A stretch of 64,000 bases of DNA, taken from assembly GCA_029216955.1 (NCBI GenBank), contig JANAVB010007000.1, forward strand, positions 186,001 through 250,000, read 5' to 3'. A program made the translations under genes and the position numbers. Below are positions 43,767 to 56,615 of this stretch, one piece after another. A model generated the notes under the pieces. It searched no databases and was not told where the DNA came from. It was given only the letters and a program-made list of their open reading frames with translations. The first letter of the stretch is position 1. Each line of letters begins with the position of its first letter. This DNA comes from Iris pallida (lineage: Eukaryota; Streptophyta; Magnoliopsida; Asparagales; Iridaceae).

Positions 43767-43768
<2 letters not shown>
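43239..43768 (-). repeat. 5' LTR of the copia element, PBS-proximal part (R-U5 and TATA region)
   Basis: 530 bp matching 34788-35318 with a few substitutions and two small indels. It stops abruptly at CTGAAATG, where an (AT)n tract starts. The rest of the LTR is at 48551-49323. Confidence 0.92.

Positions 43769-43803
<35 letters not shown>
43769..43803. repeat. (AT)n microsatellite at the junction with the copia LTR
   Basis: An uninterrupted AT run starting exactly at the breakpoint, followed by GTGTGTGTG. Confidence 0.92.
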
Positions 43804-43815
<12 letters not shown>

Positions 43816-43965
43816 GGTATATATATATGTATATATATGAAGAGGTGTGTGTGTGTATTTATATTTGTAGATATACGTGTGTGTGTGGTTATATATATGT
43901 AGAGAGTTGTGAGTGAATGTATAGATATTTATATGGATATATAGATAGATGGATATCTAGATAGA

Positions 43966-43968
<3 letters not shown>

Positions 43969-44035
<67 letters not shown>
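43969..44035. repeat. (AT)n microsatellite
   Basis: A perfect AT run, present at the matching place in LTR 'B' (51868-51941). Confidence 0.92.
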
Positions 44036-44037
<2 letters not shown>

Positions 44038-44130
44038 AAGTAGAGGTGAAGAAGAAGAAGATTAAGAGCAGCAGCAATAGCAGCAAAGGGGCAGCAGCAG
44101 CAGCTGCATAGCTGCTGAAATCTGCAGCTA

Positions 44131-44190
44131 CCCCCCCCCCCCCCCCCCCCATTTTTGGCCTTTAAGCCTATTTAACCCCCCCCCCCCCCT
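44131..44190. repeat. Poly-C tracts
   Basis: Two runs of about 20 and 13 C residues separated by 27 bp. A related CCCCCC pair is in LTR 'B' around 52060-52092. Confidence 0.85.
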
Positions 44191-44202
44191 TTCACCTATA
44201 CA

Positions 44203-44327
<125 letters not shown>

Positions 44328-44910
44328 AATATATGGTTAGAATCGTAGAGAAGAGTAGAAGAAGATTATGGAATGAGAAGTTAGAAAAGAATTAGAGGTT
44401 AGAAGGAAAGATTGGAAGAAGTTAGAAGAATAGGAAGAAAGCTAGAATAGAAAAAGAGGAAAACCGAGTTAGAGGGCGAAACGGAGCTCGGAGTATCGGA
44501 TTGAGTTGAAACTTGGCGTGGGGCAAGAATACGTGATTTAGATTTTGCGGGTAGGCTCCCGAGTGGGAATCAGAGTCGTAGGGCGCCGGTATCGCGCCGT
44601 ATCGGTGCATATCTTAAAATATTCAAGATTTTGACAACGGGCCGTATCATGGACCGAATGTCCACGTTACCTAGGTATTTTGGTAGATATTATATGTATA
44701 GGCTAGTATCATACTACCCTGGGGAGATCGGGTCAAAATATCAAGCGTAGGTAGGCTAACTAGATAATCGCCGAAGGTTGAATTTGGCCCTTTTAAGGGT
44801 AAAATAGAAATTTGGCCTATGGCCAAGAAATGAGTTTCAAAGTCCAAGATGGACTTGGATATAGGTTGTAGAGGTTGGTAATGGGTAGAAATAGCCGTCT
44901 AGACCTAGTC

Positions 44911-45229
44911 TTGACCCCGGTTGACCACGGTTGACTTTTTAGGCCAAAAGTCAACTATGGGTCAACACTTTACCCAATTTAGTCGCAAATTTTATTAGAC
45001 TTGTGCAGTTGACCGAAAGTCAACTGTTAGTCACCAGTGACCTAGAGTTGACCTAGGATTGACCGCAGTTGACACGATTGACCAGAGTTGACCGGTTGAC
45101 CAAAAAGTCAACCGTTGACTCAAATTGACCTAGATTAATTTCGTTTGACTTGCATTGACCCAGTATGACCTAGCTAGACCTAATATGACTTAGGTTAACC
45201 TCATACAGTCTAGTTTGACGCGTCTTGAC
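44911..45229. promoter_or_regulatory. Array of TTGAC (W-box) motifs in LTR 'D'
   Basis: I count 20 TTGAC cores on both strands in 319 bp; 18 are TTGACC or TTGACT, the form bound by WRKY transcription factors. Chance would give fewer than one. Many are in GTTGACC form with CAGAGTTGACC spacing. No function is proven. Confidence 0.75.
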
Positions 45230-46496
45230 CTAGAATGACTTAAATAGGATTTAAATTGATTTGCCTTATTTCCTAAGCATAGTATTGATACGTCTTGTTC
45301 TCTATAGGTCCTCGAGACGCTGCATTTGCTCCGGTTGACGTACCATATCATATTTCAGGCGAGTACATTCTCTGACACTTTTCCAATTTATAATGATTGT
45401 TATGATTCATGTAATTAGTGTGGATATGCTTGTTCTCGACACATTGGTCACACGGATTGGTATTCATGGATCCCGACATAAGATGTTATTCCTCGTTATC
45501 TTGGTATATCTTGTGCAAGCCCCCTTGTAGTTCTTGTGCAGTATATGGACACCGATTCTCGAGGAGACTTGCTCCCTTCTCGTAGAATCCCGTGTCGTAA
45601 CGTGTCTTGCTTGGATCCACTCTACCAGTCGGGGACGGGGAGTACTAGTGTAGATGTGTGGTCATTATCCACCTTGTTTATTCTTGTAGACCTTGAATGC
45701 TACCAATCCTACACTCCACGCAGGATTGGCTGATCATAACCTTGTGCAGACCCAAGCCGGCCACATATTGTAGCTAGTACTCACACACCTAGAGATATGA
45801 TTCTTGATTCTTGTACATCCATGATCAGTTTACTTGCCTTGTTCTAGCTCTAGTTTTACAGCTTACCTTGCCATGATACTCACATGTACATTCTATGATT
45901 TTCTTGTATATACTCTCTATTTACTGTCTTATAGCTTTTGTCATATCTTGTGAACTGTTGTTAGTAGATTGTACTCGTTCCATCCTGACAGGATATGTTG
46001 AAAATATTACAGATGCAGACGAGGGAGACTATTCTACCTACTATGGTCCGGATGACGTAGTGGGCCTAGACCTGGAGACTTTGGTCCAGCAGGGCATAGC
46101 TCCGCCTGACGAGACCCTACCTATTACTTAGTTAGAGTAGGTCTTTTTGTACTGGACATTGTCTCCAGCTACTTTTGAGACTGTTATTATTATGGACTGT
46201 ATTAGAGACTTGGACTGTATATATTCTTTGTGTTGGACATGACAGGTTATATATTATTTTATCGTCTTGTTGTCTTTTTATTTCAGTCTTTACTTTGTTA
46301 TCTTAGAGTCGTGATTGAGTACTCATATATATATTCATTGCTTGTCCTCCGTTCGGAGTTGACCATATTCTCGACAGATTTTTGTTATATATAGACTGTT
46401 TAGAGTAGAAAAATCTACAGCGTTCTACGCCGATTTTTCGGTGAGGGCTGGGCGTTGTCGCGTCACGTGCCCTTTTAGTGGGTGCGGGTCGTGACA

Positions 46497-46733
46497 ACAT
46501 CCCGAGAACTTTGAATGCGACCACGACCACCAGCACCAGTACGACCACGACCACGACCCGCACCACCACCACCACGACCACGACCACGGCCAGCCTTCAT
46601 GACCTGTAAATAGAACACATAAACATAATTAACAATATGAAAGTGTAAATGGATATAAAAAACTAAACTAAAATATACATACCACCAGTAGGGAGACGAG
46701 TGCCGCCGCGACGAAAAAGACTAGGAGTGCCAT
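46497..46733 (-). pseudogene. Short exons of a CACTA-associated RG-rich protein
   Basis: A possible exon at about 46733-46685 reads DGTPSLFRRGGTRLPTG between AG and GTATGT. A second (46603-46497), preceded by TTTACAG, begins MKAGRGRGRGGG and continues with RGRGRT repeats until the junction at 46496. RG-rich ends of this kind occur in plant CACTA proteins. It is truncated. Confidence 0.4.
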
Positions 46734-46847
46734 CTGCAATAAGTAAATAATCGAATAAAAAAAAACATGAATTCACGTAATTGCTTTTATGAGGTCAAAC
46801 TTAATTCACGTAATTGGAAGTGTTTTTACTATACAACAATATTTAAC

Positions 46848-48550
46848 CTAATCATCGTCTTCGTTCTCATCCTCGGCCTCGTCTTCATCATCATCCTCCT
46901 CATCCTCATCCTCATCCTCATCCTCATCATCATCCTTATCTTCATCGTCGATTTCATCTGTATCCTCATCCCCATCAAATTCTTCTTCTTCTTCTTCTTC
47001 TTCTTTTTCTTCTTCTTCTTCTTCTGCCTCAAAATTTGGGACAAGACGCCTCTTTCTCCCCTGGTTGACAGCTAAGTCTTGTGTATCAACCTCTTCCTTC
47101 CCTCTATTTTCCTCAACAATATCTTCAACATCCATTGTATCTGAGTTTTGTCCCAAGTATTGGGACTTTTCGATCTGGTCCTCTTGGTATGCTGGGTCTC
47201 CAACGTTGAATGTATTTCTAGATTTAATCTTGCATACTGCCCACCAGTCAAATCGATCTCTACGACGCCTTGGGTAGCTTGTATAGTAGACTTGAACAGC
47301 CTGATTTGCTATTGCAAATGTATCGGACCCTCTATACCTCCTGCGATGATTTATATCGACGAATCCAAATTGTTTATCGATTCTCCAACCGATATTTGGT
47401 ATCGTATCGAACCACTCACATTTGAACATCACAATATGCATATCATATGGGCCAGTATATTGTAAATCTATAATATTCCGAAGCACTCCATAATAGTCAA
47501 AGTCCGGCTCGTCGTCATAGACGGTGCCTCTTATGCAAACACCAGAATCCTTGGTATTGATGCCGTCATTGATAAATTCGACATTTATAGCATTCTGAGT
47601 TGACTTAAACCTGAAGCCATTAACGACATAGCCTGGCCAAGTCTTTATTTGCTTCTTCGGTCCCAGTGCCAGATAACGAACACTGTCATGAGTGAGTGTT
47701 GTTTCAGGCAATAAAACCTGTAAACAAATATTTACAATTTAAATGTTTCAGATTATATATTAATAATCTCAATTATAATCACAGTTATTTACGTATTTGC
47801 GAAACCATTACGGAAATGTACAATCAACCTCTCTTTGAAGTCCCTCATCGGTAATATCGTGTCTTCTCATTTTGATTTCATCTCTAAATACACTATTAGA
47901 GAAAATAAGAATATATAAGTGTAGTCACTTACTTCATCAAATTCGAGATTATAACGAGTGCAAGTGTACTGACTTACTTCTCCAAATCTCTCACTTCTTG
48001 TATGTCACAGTTTAACAAGACATATCGGTGAGCGGCATCATACTCGTCGTCTGTCAACCACCGTCGTTTACTAGCCCCAACAGGCTTGCCCCTTACATTG
48101 AATCTTCCTCCATCCTCAACGTCCTCGTCATTCCTTTGAGGTCTATTTCGATTTGTTTTAACATGAGTATCAAAATAAATGGAGCAGAAGTTTGAAACCT
48201 CTTCGATAAGATATGCTTCGCATATCGAAGCCTCTATATGAGCTTTGTTGCCAACTTTCTTCTTTAGATGGTGTAGGTATCTAGAGAGACAAATTATCTT
48301 AAGAATTAAGAAAGAATTTTAAAATAAATAGAAATTCAGCTTAAATTATATCGATATTTATGTACCTTTCAAATGGGTACATCCATCGATAATGAACAGA
48401 TGCACCGACACGGGCTTCGTATGCTAGATGAATCGGTAGATGTTCCATGCTGTCGAAGAAGCCAGGAGGAAATATTTTCTCCAACTTGCAAATTGTTAAG
48501 ATAATCTTCTCCTCAAGTTCAACCATGTGTTGCACAGTCAACTTAGTTGA
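46848..48550 (-). pseudogene. CACTA transposase 3' part: DUF4218 and DUF4216, four exons
   Basis: Exon a (48550-48366) encodes VELEEKIILTICKLEKIFPP and ASVHYRWMYPFER (DUF4218). Exon b (48280-47978) continues YLHHLKKKVGNKAHIEASIC and RRWLTDDEYDAAHRYVLLNC. Exon c (47892-47793) gives RDEIKMRRHDITDEGLQREV and WFRKYV, but a TAA at 47808-47810 breaks it where homologues have Q or E before W. Exon d (47717-46848) is DUF4216 (LALGPKKQIKTWPGYVVNG, CEWFDTIPNIGWRIDKQFGF, QAVQVYYTSYP) followed by a long acidic E/D tail. Splice sites fit in phase. The transposase core proper lies upstream and is missing. Confidence 0.82.
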
Positions 48551-49323
48551 GGCAGACCGGCATGCCGTCGGTATGCCGCGGCATACCGCCGGTATGCCGG
48601 CCAAATAGTAACGGTCATAATTATGACCGTTCAAGAGCATTAAATGCGGCCATTAATGTGTGTCAGACCAAATCGAAAACTAAGTATTCGAAATTCGGTA
48701 TACCGCCGGTATGCCGGAGCATACCGTCGGTATGCCGATAGAATGTCACAGAAAGTTTAGAGCTGCTAGAGACGGCATGCCGCCGGTATGCCGCAGCATA
48801 CCGTCGGTATGCCGACAGTTGATCACAACAACTTTTGTGTTGCTAAAAACGGCATGCCGCCGGTATGCCGCAGCATGCCGTCGGTATGCCGACATTTCGA
48901 GACAGCAACTTTCTAGAGTCCAAAAATGGTATACCGCCGGTATGCCGAAGCATACCGTCGGTATGCCGAAGCATACCGTCGGTATGCCGCTTTTTGTCAC
49001 AGAACCTTTTCTGGACACGAAAACGGTATACCGCCGGTATGCCGAAGCATACCGCTGGTATGCCGCTCTGAATGACATGTTTTTCGATTTGTGCTTTTAG
49101 TTATCATCCATCCTTTAGTGTTTACAGATATACCTAGACCAGTACAGACACGAAGACTCTAAGCAGGGAACGCCGGTAACTGCTACAGTCTTCAAGGAAG
49201 AAGGAGGAAGCTCTTGAAGTGTAGAACTCCATGTAGTACATCTTCTGAGAATATTTGAATCTGAAGAACAGAAGACTAAACTACGAAGATGCTGTTAATT
49301 ACTCAAAATAAAATGTGCCAACA
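48551..49323 (-). repeat. 5' LTR of the copia element, distal part (U3)
   Basis: Matches 35321-36072 with no indel except one added 21-bp unit (AGCATACCGTCGGTATGCCG plus one base, about 48950-48990). It ends TGTGCCAACA followed by the ATGTG target duplication. The palindromic array here spans about 48560-49068. Confidence 0.92.
48560..49068. repeat. 77-bp palindromic array, 5' LTR copy
   Basis: The same six blocks as in the 3' LTR, one of which has gained a third palindrome. Several C/T differences alter individual half-sites. Confidence 0.88.
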
Positions 49324-49338
49324 ATGTGTTCTATAGTG

Positions 49339-49373
<35 letters not shown>

Positions 49374-49856
49374 TATAGAGAGTGAGTTCTTGATATATTA
49401 TGTTATATACTTGTGTTTCTTTTGTCTCAAACTACCTAAATTCGTCATAATATTTATCCACGTTTTTAGTAGCAATAGCAACTTAGAAATATCAAACTTT
49501 TAGCTTAAAACTCCGATTTATCTCCCATTTTTTTAAAGAACCGTATCGAAGTTAGCTTTCAAAATATATATTTTAATAAGCCAAATTCGTTATAAAACTT
49601 TCTGTAAAATTATTTGAGTGTCAGCTGTACGAAAGACGAACGCGTTTCGGTGTTTTCGCGATTCCGGGAGCTTTCGGACACGAAAATGCGATCCGTTTAA
49701 AGTTTTGGAAAGCTAACACAAAGATCTATAACATACTTTAATCCTAGAATTTAATGAATGCCTAATTTGTACAATATTGATTTTAAGTAGAAGATTACTA
49801 TACGACATATGCATTTTGTGTATCCTTGTATGTACAAATATGTATGTATGCATGTG

Positions 49857-49889
<33 letters not shown>

Positions 49890-50882
49890 TAAGAGAATAT
49901 AATATAATATAGAGTATGCATAAATGATATAATGTATGAAAGTATATAATGTATTCAAATATGTATGTATAGGTGCATGAATGAATGGATGAAATGCAAG
50001 CATGTGGGTAATGCAAGGTATTGAAACATGTATGCAAGTATCCATATGTAAGTAAGTAACGTAATCAAGTACGAATGTATGCTATATATAAATGCCAACA
50101 TGATAGGAATGTATGATGCCATATTAGCACTTAGCACCATGTTCATATGTTAAAACCCCCTTCTATATGTTGACAGTAACCCCAAGCATGAATACACATA
50201 AAACCTACTTACTGTTATGAGTAAACCCTTTGATGTATAAATAAACCATTTTGTTATGATTAACACCCACACACACACATGCTAAATCTATGCTTTACAT
50301 GCTATTTCTTCTATGTGACACAATGAACCCTTGCTAAATGTTATCCTTCTAACATAATACCCTCACACTTGAACACATTGTACTGCTATATACACATTGC
50401 CATATCCATATTCATGTATCACTCACACCTTGTCTTTATGCACCTTGCTTGTAATAAAATATATATGAATATATATGTAGTGTGTGTTTGATAACTTTTG
50501 TAGCTTTGTGATTTTGTGTGAGTGTTAGTCTAGGCTTGGTTAGGCCTAATGAGACTTGTTAGTCTAGGTTTAGACCTAGTACTGCCTAGTTAACCTAATT
50601 TGACTAGTACGGTTGACCAGAGTTGACCAAGAGTTGACTTTGATCTAGAATCATGTAGAATACATAGTAGAGCTTTATTTTGCCATTTTGGACTTGTTGT
50701 GACTTGTGCTGTACTAAATAGGAGCCAGACACCTCTCCTCGGACAGTATATTTTCTTTGGACATTCAGATAGCAGGCGAGTATATTCTCTGATAGTTCTC
50801 TCATTTACTTATCAATTACTGTACTTCAGTTCTAGTTAGTTGTATGCGATTCTCTGTTACAAACACGTATTGTTATTACTGG
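49324..50882 (+). repeat. Long gypsy-like LTR 'A', right part
   Basis: It starts with the target duplication ATGTG and continues LTR 'A' after the copia insertion, with a (TA)n run (about 49340-49370), a diverged GAACGCGTTTCGG block, four TTGAC motifs (50600-50640) and CAGGCGAGTATATTCTCTGA. It is cut at 50882 by LTR 'B'. No coding region. Confidence 0.5.
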
Positions 50883-51540
50883 TGTCACCCTTACTTTTCC
50901 CAGTTTGGGGTAAAATGGTAATTTTCCATTTTATAATATTTTTGAGAATTTTATTTCATGAATATTATTATTTAATTATTATAGGAGTCGGGTTCGAATT
51001 TCATCGCATTCCGAGTTAATTCGGGACCCCGGTGAATTTCGACTTGAGCCGTAATTAGCATGTTAGCTAACCATGGCCCACCACACTAAACTTTTAGGTT
51101 TAGGAGTTTGGACTAGTCCCCCATGAGTAATTTAGTTTAATTATGATTTTTATTTATTTTTAGCAACTTCCTAAACCTATTTTGGAATTTAATTAGCATT
51201 TAGGCTTGGGAGGGGCAAACTTGTAAATACAAGTGCCCCTACCCATGCCCCCTTTGGCCGGCCACATGTAGGTTCAACCCCCCCCCCCCCCCCCCCCCCT
51301 CTCTTTCCTTCACCACCAAGTAACTTCTCCATCTCCATTTCTTTCTTTCTTCCAAGCTTCTTCTCAAGAGAGAACCCATTGTTAGGTATGCTTTTAATTC
51401 TTCATTTATTACTCATTTGCATTTAACTCCCTCATAATAAATGGAGAGGAGCTCATTCTCCACCATTTGCCCACAAATTTGTAGGTTTTTCCTAGAAAAA
51501 TAGGTTAGGGATTTATTATGGTTTAATCCTTTTTTAGAGT

Positions 51541-51651
<111 letters not shown>

Positions 51652-51784
51652 GTGTGTTTATGTGTGTGTATATTTGATATGAATTTAGTGTCATGAGGAT
51701 GGTGGTGTTGTGAGAGTGGCATGGGTGTCATGAGAGTGGTGAGAGTGTGTGTGTTTGTGTTGTGTGAGGGTGTGTGTGTGTTTG

Positions 51785-51786
<2 letters not shown>

Positions 51787-51844
<58 letters not shown>

Positions 51845-51860
51845 ATATAGATATATATAG

Positions 51861-51941
<81 letters not shown>
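51787..51941. repeat. (AT)n microsatellites, two runs
   Basis: AT runs at 51787-51841 and 51868-51941, separated by a GGATATAGATATATATAGAG linker; counterpart of 43769-44035. Confidence 0.92.
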
Positions 51942-51943
<2 letters not shown>

Positions 51944-52097
51944 TAGGAAGTAGGGATGAAGAAGAATAGAAGGAGAAGAATAAGAAACAGCCACAGCAGC
52001 AGCAACATCAGCTGCAGTAACAGCAGCAGCAGCCCTGGCAGCAGCTGCTGCCAGGCAAACCCCCCTAGTGCTTTCACCTATTAAACCCCCCCTTTTA

Positions 52098-52168
<71 letters not shown>
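52098..52168. repeat. (TA)n microsatellite
   Basis: A perfect TA run of about 70 bp in LTR 'B', following a CAGCAGCAGC stretch and a C-rich tract. Confidence 0.92.
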
Positions 52169-52169
<1 letters not shown>

Positions 52170-52749
52170 TTGGTAGATAGTTAAAATTAGAAGAAGTTTA
52201 AGGAATTAGAAGTTAGAAAAGAATAAGAAGAAGTTAGAAGGAAAGAATTAGAAGAAGTTAGAAGAATAGGAAGAAAAGAGGGAAATAGAAAATAGAGGAG
52301 ATCGAGTTAGAGGGCGAAACGGAGCTCGGAGTATCGGAATGAGTTGAAACTTAGCGTGGGGCAAGAATACGTGAATTAGATTTCGCGGGTAGGCTCCCGA
52401 GTGAAAATCGGGGTTGTAGGGCGTCGGTATCGCGCCGTACCATTGCGTATCTTAAAATATTCAAGATACCGGCAATAGGCCGTAACATGGACTAGACGTC
52501 CACTTTACTTAGGTATCTTGGTAGGTAATATATGTATAGGCTAGTACCTTACTACCCTAGGGAGCTCGGGTCAAAATACCAAGCGTAGGTAGGCTAACTT
52601 GATAATTGTCTAAGCTAGAATTTTACCCTTTTTAAGGGCAAAATAGGATATTGGCCTACGGCCAAGATTTGAGTTTCGAAGTCCAAGATGGACTTGGATA
52701 TGGATTGTAGAGGTTGGTAATAGTTAGAAATAGTCGCCTAGACCTAGTC

Positions 52750-53113
52750 TTGACCCCGGTTGACCCAGAGTTGACTTTTTACCCAAAAGTCAACCGTGAG
52801 TCAACACTTTGTCTAGATTTGACCAAATCCAAACCAGAGTTGACCAGTTGACCAAAAGTCAACTGTTGGTCAACATTTGACCAGTTTGACCTAGAGTTGA
52901 CCTAGAGTTGACCAGAGTTGACCTGGGTTGACCAAAAGTTAACTGTAGGCCAACTCTTGACCCCGTTTGACTTTCTTCGACTTGTTTTGACCTGTGATGA
53001 CTGGTATGACCTAGGATTGACTTGGTTTAGCTTAGATTGACTTGATATAACTTGATTTGACCTAGATTGACTTGACATGACTTAGTGTGACTCAGTGAGA
53101 CATAGTTTGACCT
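52750..53113. promoter_or_regulatory. Array of TTGAC (W-box) motifs in LTR 'B'
   Basis: I count about 25 TTGAC cores on both strands in 364 bp, nearly all TTGACC or TTGACT. This is the same position in the LTR as the array at 44911-45229. The motif order is similar but copy number and spacing differ. Confidence 0.75.
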
Positions 53114-54712
53114 AGATTGCATATCATTCACTGTGAATCATTCCTAAACTTATTTAAACCTAAATTAACATACAGTATCTCATCTTTAGGTCTCTGATTT
53201 TCTACTCTGAGCATTGATATACCATACAGCTCAGGACAGCAGGCGAGTACATTCACTGATAGTTTTCATTGTCTTAATATTTGCTATATCCGATTCAGTC
53301 GTAGTGTCTTACTTGATTCTCAGACACGATAGTTCACGGACTAGTATTATCGGATTCCTGTCATAAGATGTCATTCCTAGATTTCTTGGGATACTGGTAC
53401 TTGCTTAGTCTTGATTCTCGTACTTGTATTGACGCCGATTCCTGAAGAGGACTTGCTCCCCTCTTAGGGAATTCTGCGTCATGACGTGCTATGTCCGGAT
53501 CCGTATACTATTCGGGGAATGGAGAATATTATAGATAGTGTGATCAATGTCCACCTTGAGTTACTACTTGTATCATAGCTATACCCTCACCTCACGATGG
53601 GTATAGCCTGACCTGTGCTGCTACTTGCTCCATAGCTTACCATCCCGGCCGGATCGAGTCCACGCACTTGTAGCCGGTCGGCTGGAAGCCTGATTCTTGA
53701 CCCATATCGATCACATTAGGCTATAATATTCGAGGCATATTTTATATTTACTTTTCTTGTCATATATCTTGTTCTGTTCTACATTCAGTACTTTCTCACC
53801 ATGCATGATATACAGTTACTCACATGCTCTACATGCCTTTACATTGTATCTTGATTGGAGACTAAGTTCTGCTCGGGAGAAGAGTTACAACCTCGGTCCT
53901 TGTTTGGTTTAAGGGTTGTAACTCGGCTTCCGAATGGTTCCCAAGTTTTCATATATCTTTGTCTCGTAGTTCATTATACTGTCTCTTATAGAACTTGTCA
54001 ATTCACATGGAACTGCTGTTAGTGTTTGTACTTGCTCATTTTTCTGACAGGATACCGTTATGATATATTACAGATGACTCTGAGGCAGACTGCTCGACCT
54101 ATTATGGGCTCGAGTTAGATGGAGTAGCCTTGGATCGTGGCCTTATAGTAGAGCCACTAGATTTTGTACTTCCAGAGTAGTGTAGGTTAGCTAGGTTTGA
54201 CTGGACTGCGATCCAGCTAGCTTTATCAGACTGTAGTTTCTATATTATATTTTGATACCCTGTGATGTTGTATATATCTGGGCTTGTATTGGACTATGGA
54301 CTTATTTACTCTTTCATCTATCATATGTCTTTCCTTCTGAGCTATCTACTTTAGTTTTATTCTGTGATTGAGACTGTATTGTTATATCACCTCCATTCGG
54401 AGAGTATATACTGTACAGGTACATTTAAACTGTTAGTCGTAGTATTTACAGACGTTATATACAGCGTTCTACTGCTGATACTGCGGCGTAGGCTGGACGT
54501 TGTAGAAGCATGGAATTTCACAACCAGAAAGCCCATGCGCCAGATACTACATACGCCAGAGCTCGGACAAAATACTTCACAGCAAAATCAACAAATATAG
54601 ACATTTGAAAAAGGATTTTTTATTTATACATAAAAGTCTATTACATGTCTAGAAAAGGTTGTACAAAGGAGGATTTCTACAAAGGAAAGATCCTAAGTCT
54701 ACGGCCAGCAGC

Positions 54713-54785
54713 CACCATGCGCCTCCATACAGGCGCAGCAGTCACCATGCACCTCCAGACAGGCGCAGCAGTCACCATGCGCCTT
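54713..54785 (+). repeat. 30-bp tandem repeat, about 2.5 copies
   Basis: Unit start CACCATGCGCCTCC at 54713, 54743 and 54773, each unit ending GGCGCAGCAGT. Each unit carries one ATGCRCC and one GGCGCAG. Confidence 0.85.
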
Positions 54786-56302
54786 CAACCGGACGTATCC
54801 CGCCATGCATACTCAGCAGGGCGCATCCCTTCAGCAGCTCAGTTATGTGCAACACCAGTTATGTGCATCCCTTCAGCAGCCCAGTTATGTGCCATCCTTC
54901 CAGCCAGGCACACCTGGCCGAGCAGGACGAGGGTGGCAATTAACCCCCCATCCAGAGAAAGAGCCTCCAAAGACCAAGGGAGACCGTAATCGAAATGCGG
55001 CTAAAGGAGCAGCTTCCAAACCCACCAGAGTGGGCAACACCCACTTTGAAGGAAGAAAGAGCCTAGCACCGCCATTCCGATCTACGGCTCTTCCTACACA
55101 ACGAAGACGAGGCCCGAGCATCCCTATCTTTGGATGCAACATGCACCTTCCGCCTGCCTCAGAAGCACTCGACCCCGTCTTTTGGATGTAACAGTCACCT
55201 TCAAGTGCATCAATGACGACATGGCGTCTCATCTTCACCCTCGGGAGCACTTCGTCAACAGAATGCACTCGAGTACCCAAGTTCATGTTGGAAGTACGTG
55301 AAAGAACGTGAAGCGAACCTTCTCTCCATGCTACTATTTATAGGCCGGGCAGATCAAACCAACGCGCCAGGTGGATGGCTCTCCGAATTCCGTGCAATGA
55401 ACTTGTATTTAATGGATGAACCGGACGCCTCGAATTCAGCCAAACGGCTATTTAAAGCACTCGAGAAACGAAACAGCCGCACGCGCCCTTCGACTTCAGG
55501 CGCATCACACAGACGTGCCCTTCAGTACCAAGCGCATCACAGAGGATGCGCCCCCATGCGTCCTCATACCCAGTGGAACGCCAATCGACGTGCCCACTCA
55601 GCTGTCCATCGAATGTCAGAAATATTAAATGCTGAACTGACAGAGTTGGCAGCACACCTCCCGAAGTCTGAACAGTTGACAGCTTTTTCAGAAGACGAAG
55701 CGTCGCCAACGTCAGCATCATCATTACTTTCCTTCGACGGCTACTGCCATGTGGCCACCCAACCACCCGCATGCGCCTCTGCAGCCATGCGTCCAAATCT
55801 GTATGCGCCTCAAAAGCCATGTGCCTCAGACTCTTCACTGATCCCTAAAGACAGAAGAAAAGTCTCCATTTGAAGCTCTGCATGCGCTTCAAAAGTCATG
55901 CACCCCAGACTGCTCTCTGATCCCAAAAGACAGAAGGAAAGTCGCCTGCATGCGCCTCAAAAGCCATGCACCCAGAATGGTTCGTAACTCATAAAGGTTA
56001 TGAGCCAAAGTCTCCTCATGCGCCCAGTCCTAAGCGCATCCTACCAGATCATTCCCCTCACCAAATCCGAGATCTTCGAGCTTTGAGTCGACGACACGTG
56101 TCCTTTGACTCAACTCACCCAAGATCTCAGCAACAGAAAGATCCTATTCTCTGCTACGTGCCGGCTCACAACAGCAGTATGAAGAATTCAACCCCTCGAT
56201 CAGGGCGCATCATCCACGCGCCTCTATCAGCAATCTCCACGTGGTGTCCCTACGCACCGGCGCATCCTACATATGCGCGCATGAGCAGCCAACCTGCCCA
56301 GC

Positions 56303-56310
56303 TATAAATA
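56303..56310 (+). promoter_or_regulatory. TATA box of the plus-strand retroelement LTR
   Basis: TATAAATA, about 320 bp before the PBS. Transcription would start near 56335. Confidence 0.65.
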
Positions 56311-56615
56311 GAGAGATCATTTCCTTCTCACACACGGACAACACAGAGAACACCCAACGAAGGAACATATCGCCAGAGAGGCAGATACAGATACTCAACG
56401 TCTTCCTCCTCTCAGCAAGCTCCAGCACCCAGAGCAATCCAAACCTTCAGAGAACCGATAACCGTCGTCAGCTCGTCAACGGAGTCAACGCATTACCACT
56501 CGCTCCATCGGCACAAGGGACCCAGATAAACAAAAGTGTACTCCTAGGACTACATCTAAGTCCTATATTGTAACACTGTTCTATTTGTATTGAAATTTGT
56601 AATCAAACAATTTTA

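Larger units (their letters stand above)
46497..48550 (-). mobile_element. CACTA (En/Spm) transposon fragment
   Basis: Contains the 3' part of a CACTA transposase gene (DUF4218 and DUF4216 regions) and a short RG-rich ORF. There is no CACTA terminus in the window, and both ends are abrupt joins: to LTR 'D' at 46496 and to the copia LTR at 48551. So this is a truncated piece carried along in a rearrangement. Confidence 0.8.

Noticed and set aside
45536..46131. Two short plus-strand ORFs in LTR 'D'
   Set aside because: Not conserved as ORFs in the matching part of LTR 'B'.
46767..47075. Hydrophobic plus-strand ORF resembling a membrane protein (repeated IL and F residues)
   Set aside because: It is the reverse reading of the acidic GAT/GAA-rich tail of the CACTA DUF4216 exon.
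51721..52077. 'IYIYIYIY' ORFs on both strands
   Set aside because: Translations of (AT)n microsatellites.
55298..55873. 191-codon ORF in the plus-strand element's LTR, and the minus-strand 54885-55286 ORF with a TATAAATA upstream (about 55329-55336)
   Set aside because: Both lie in LTR sequence full of ATGCGCC repeats, overlap on opposite strands and match no family. The minus-strand TATA is notable but alone is not enough.
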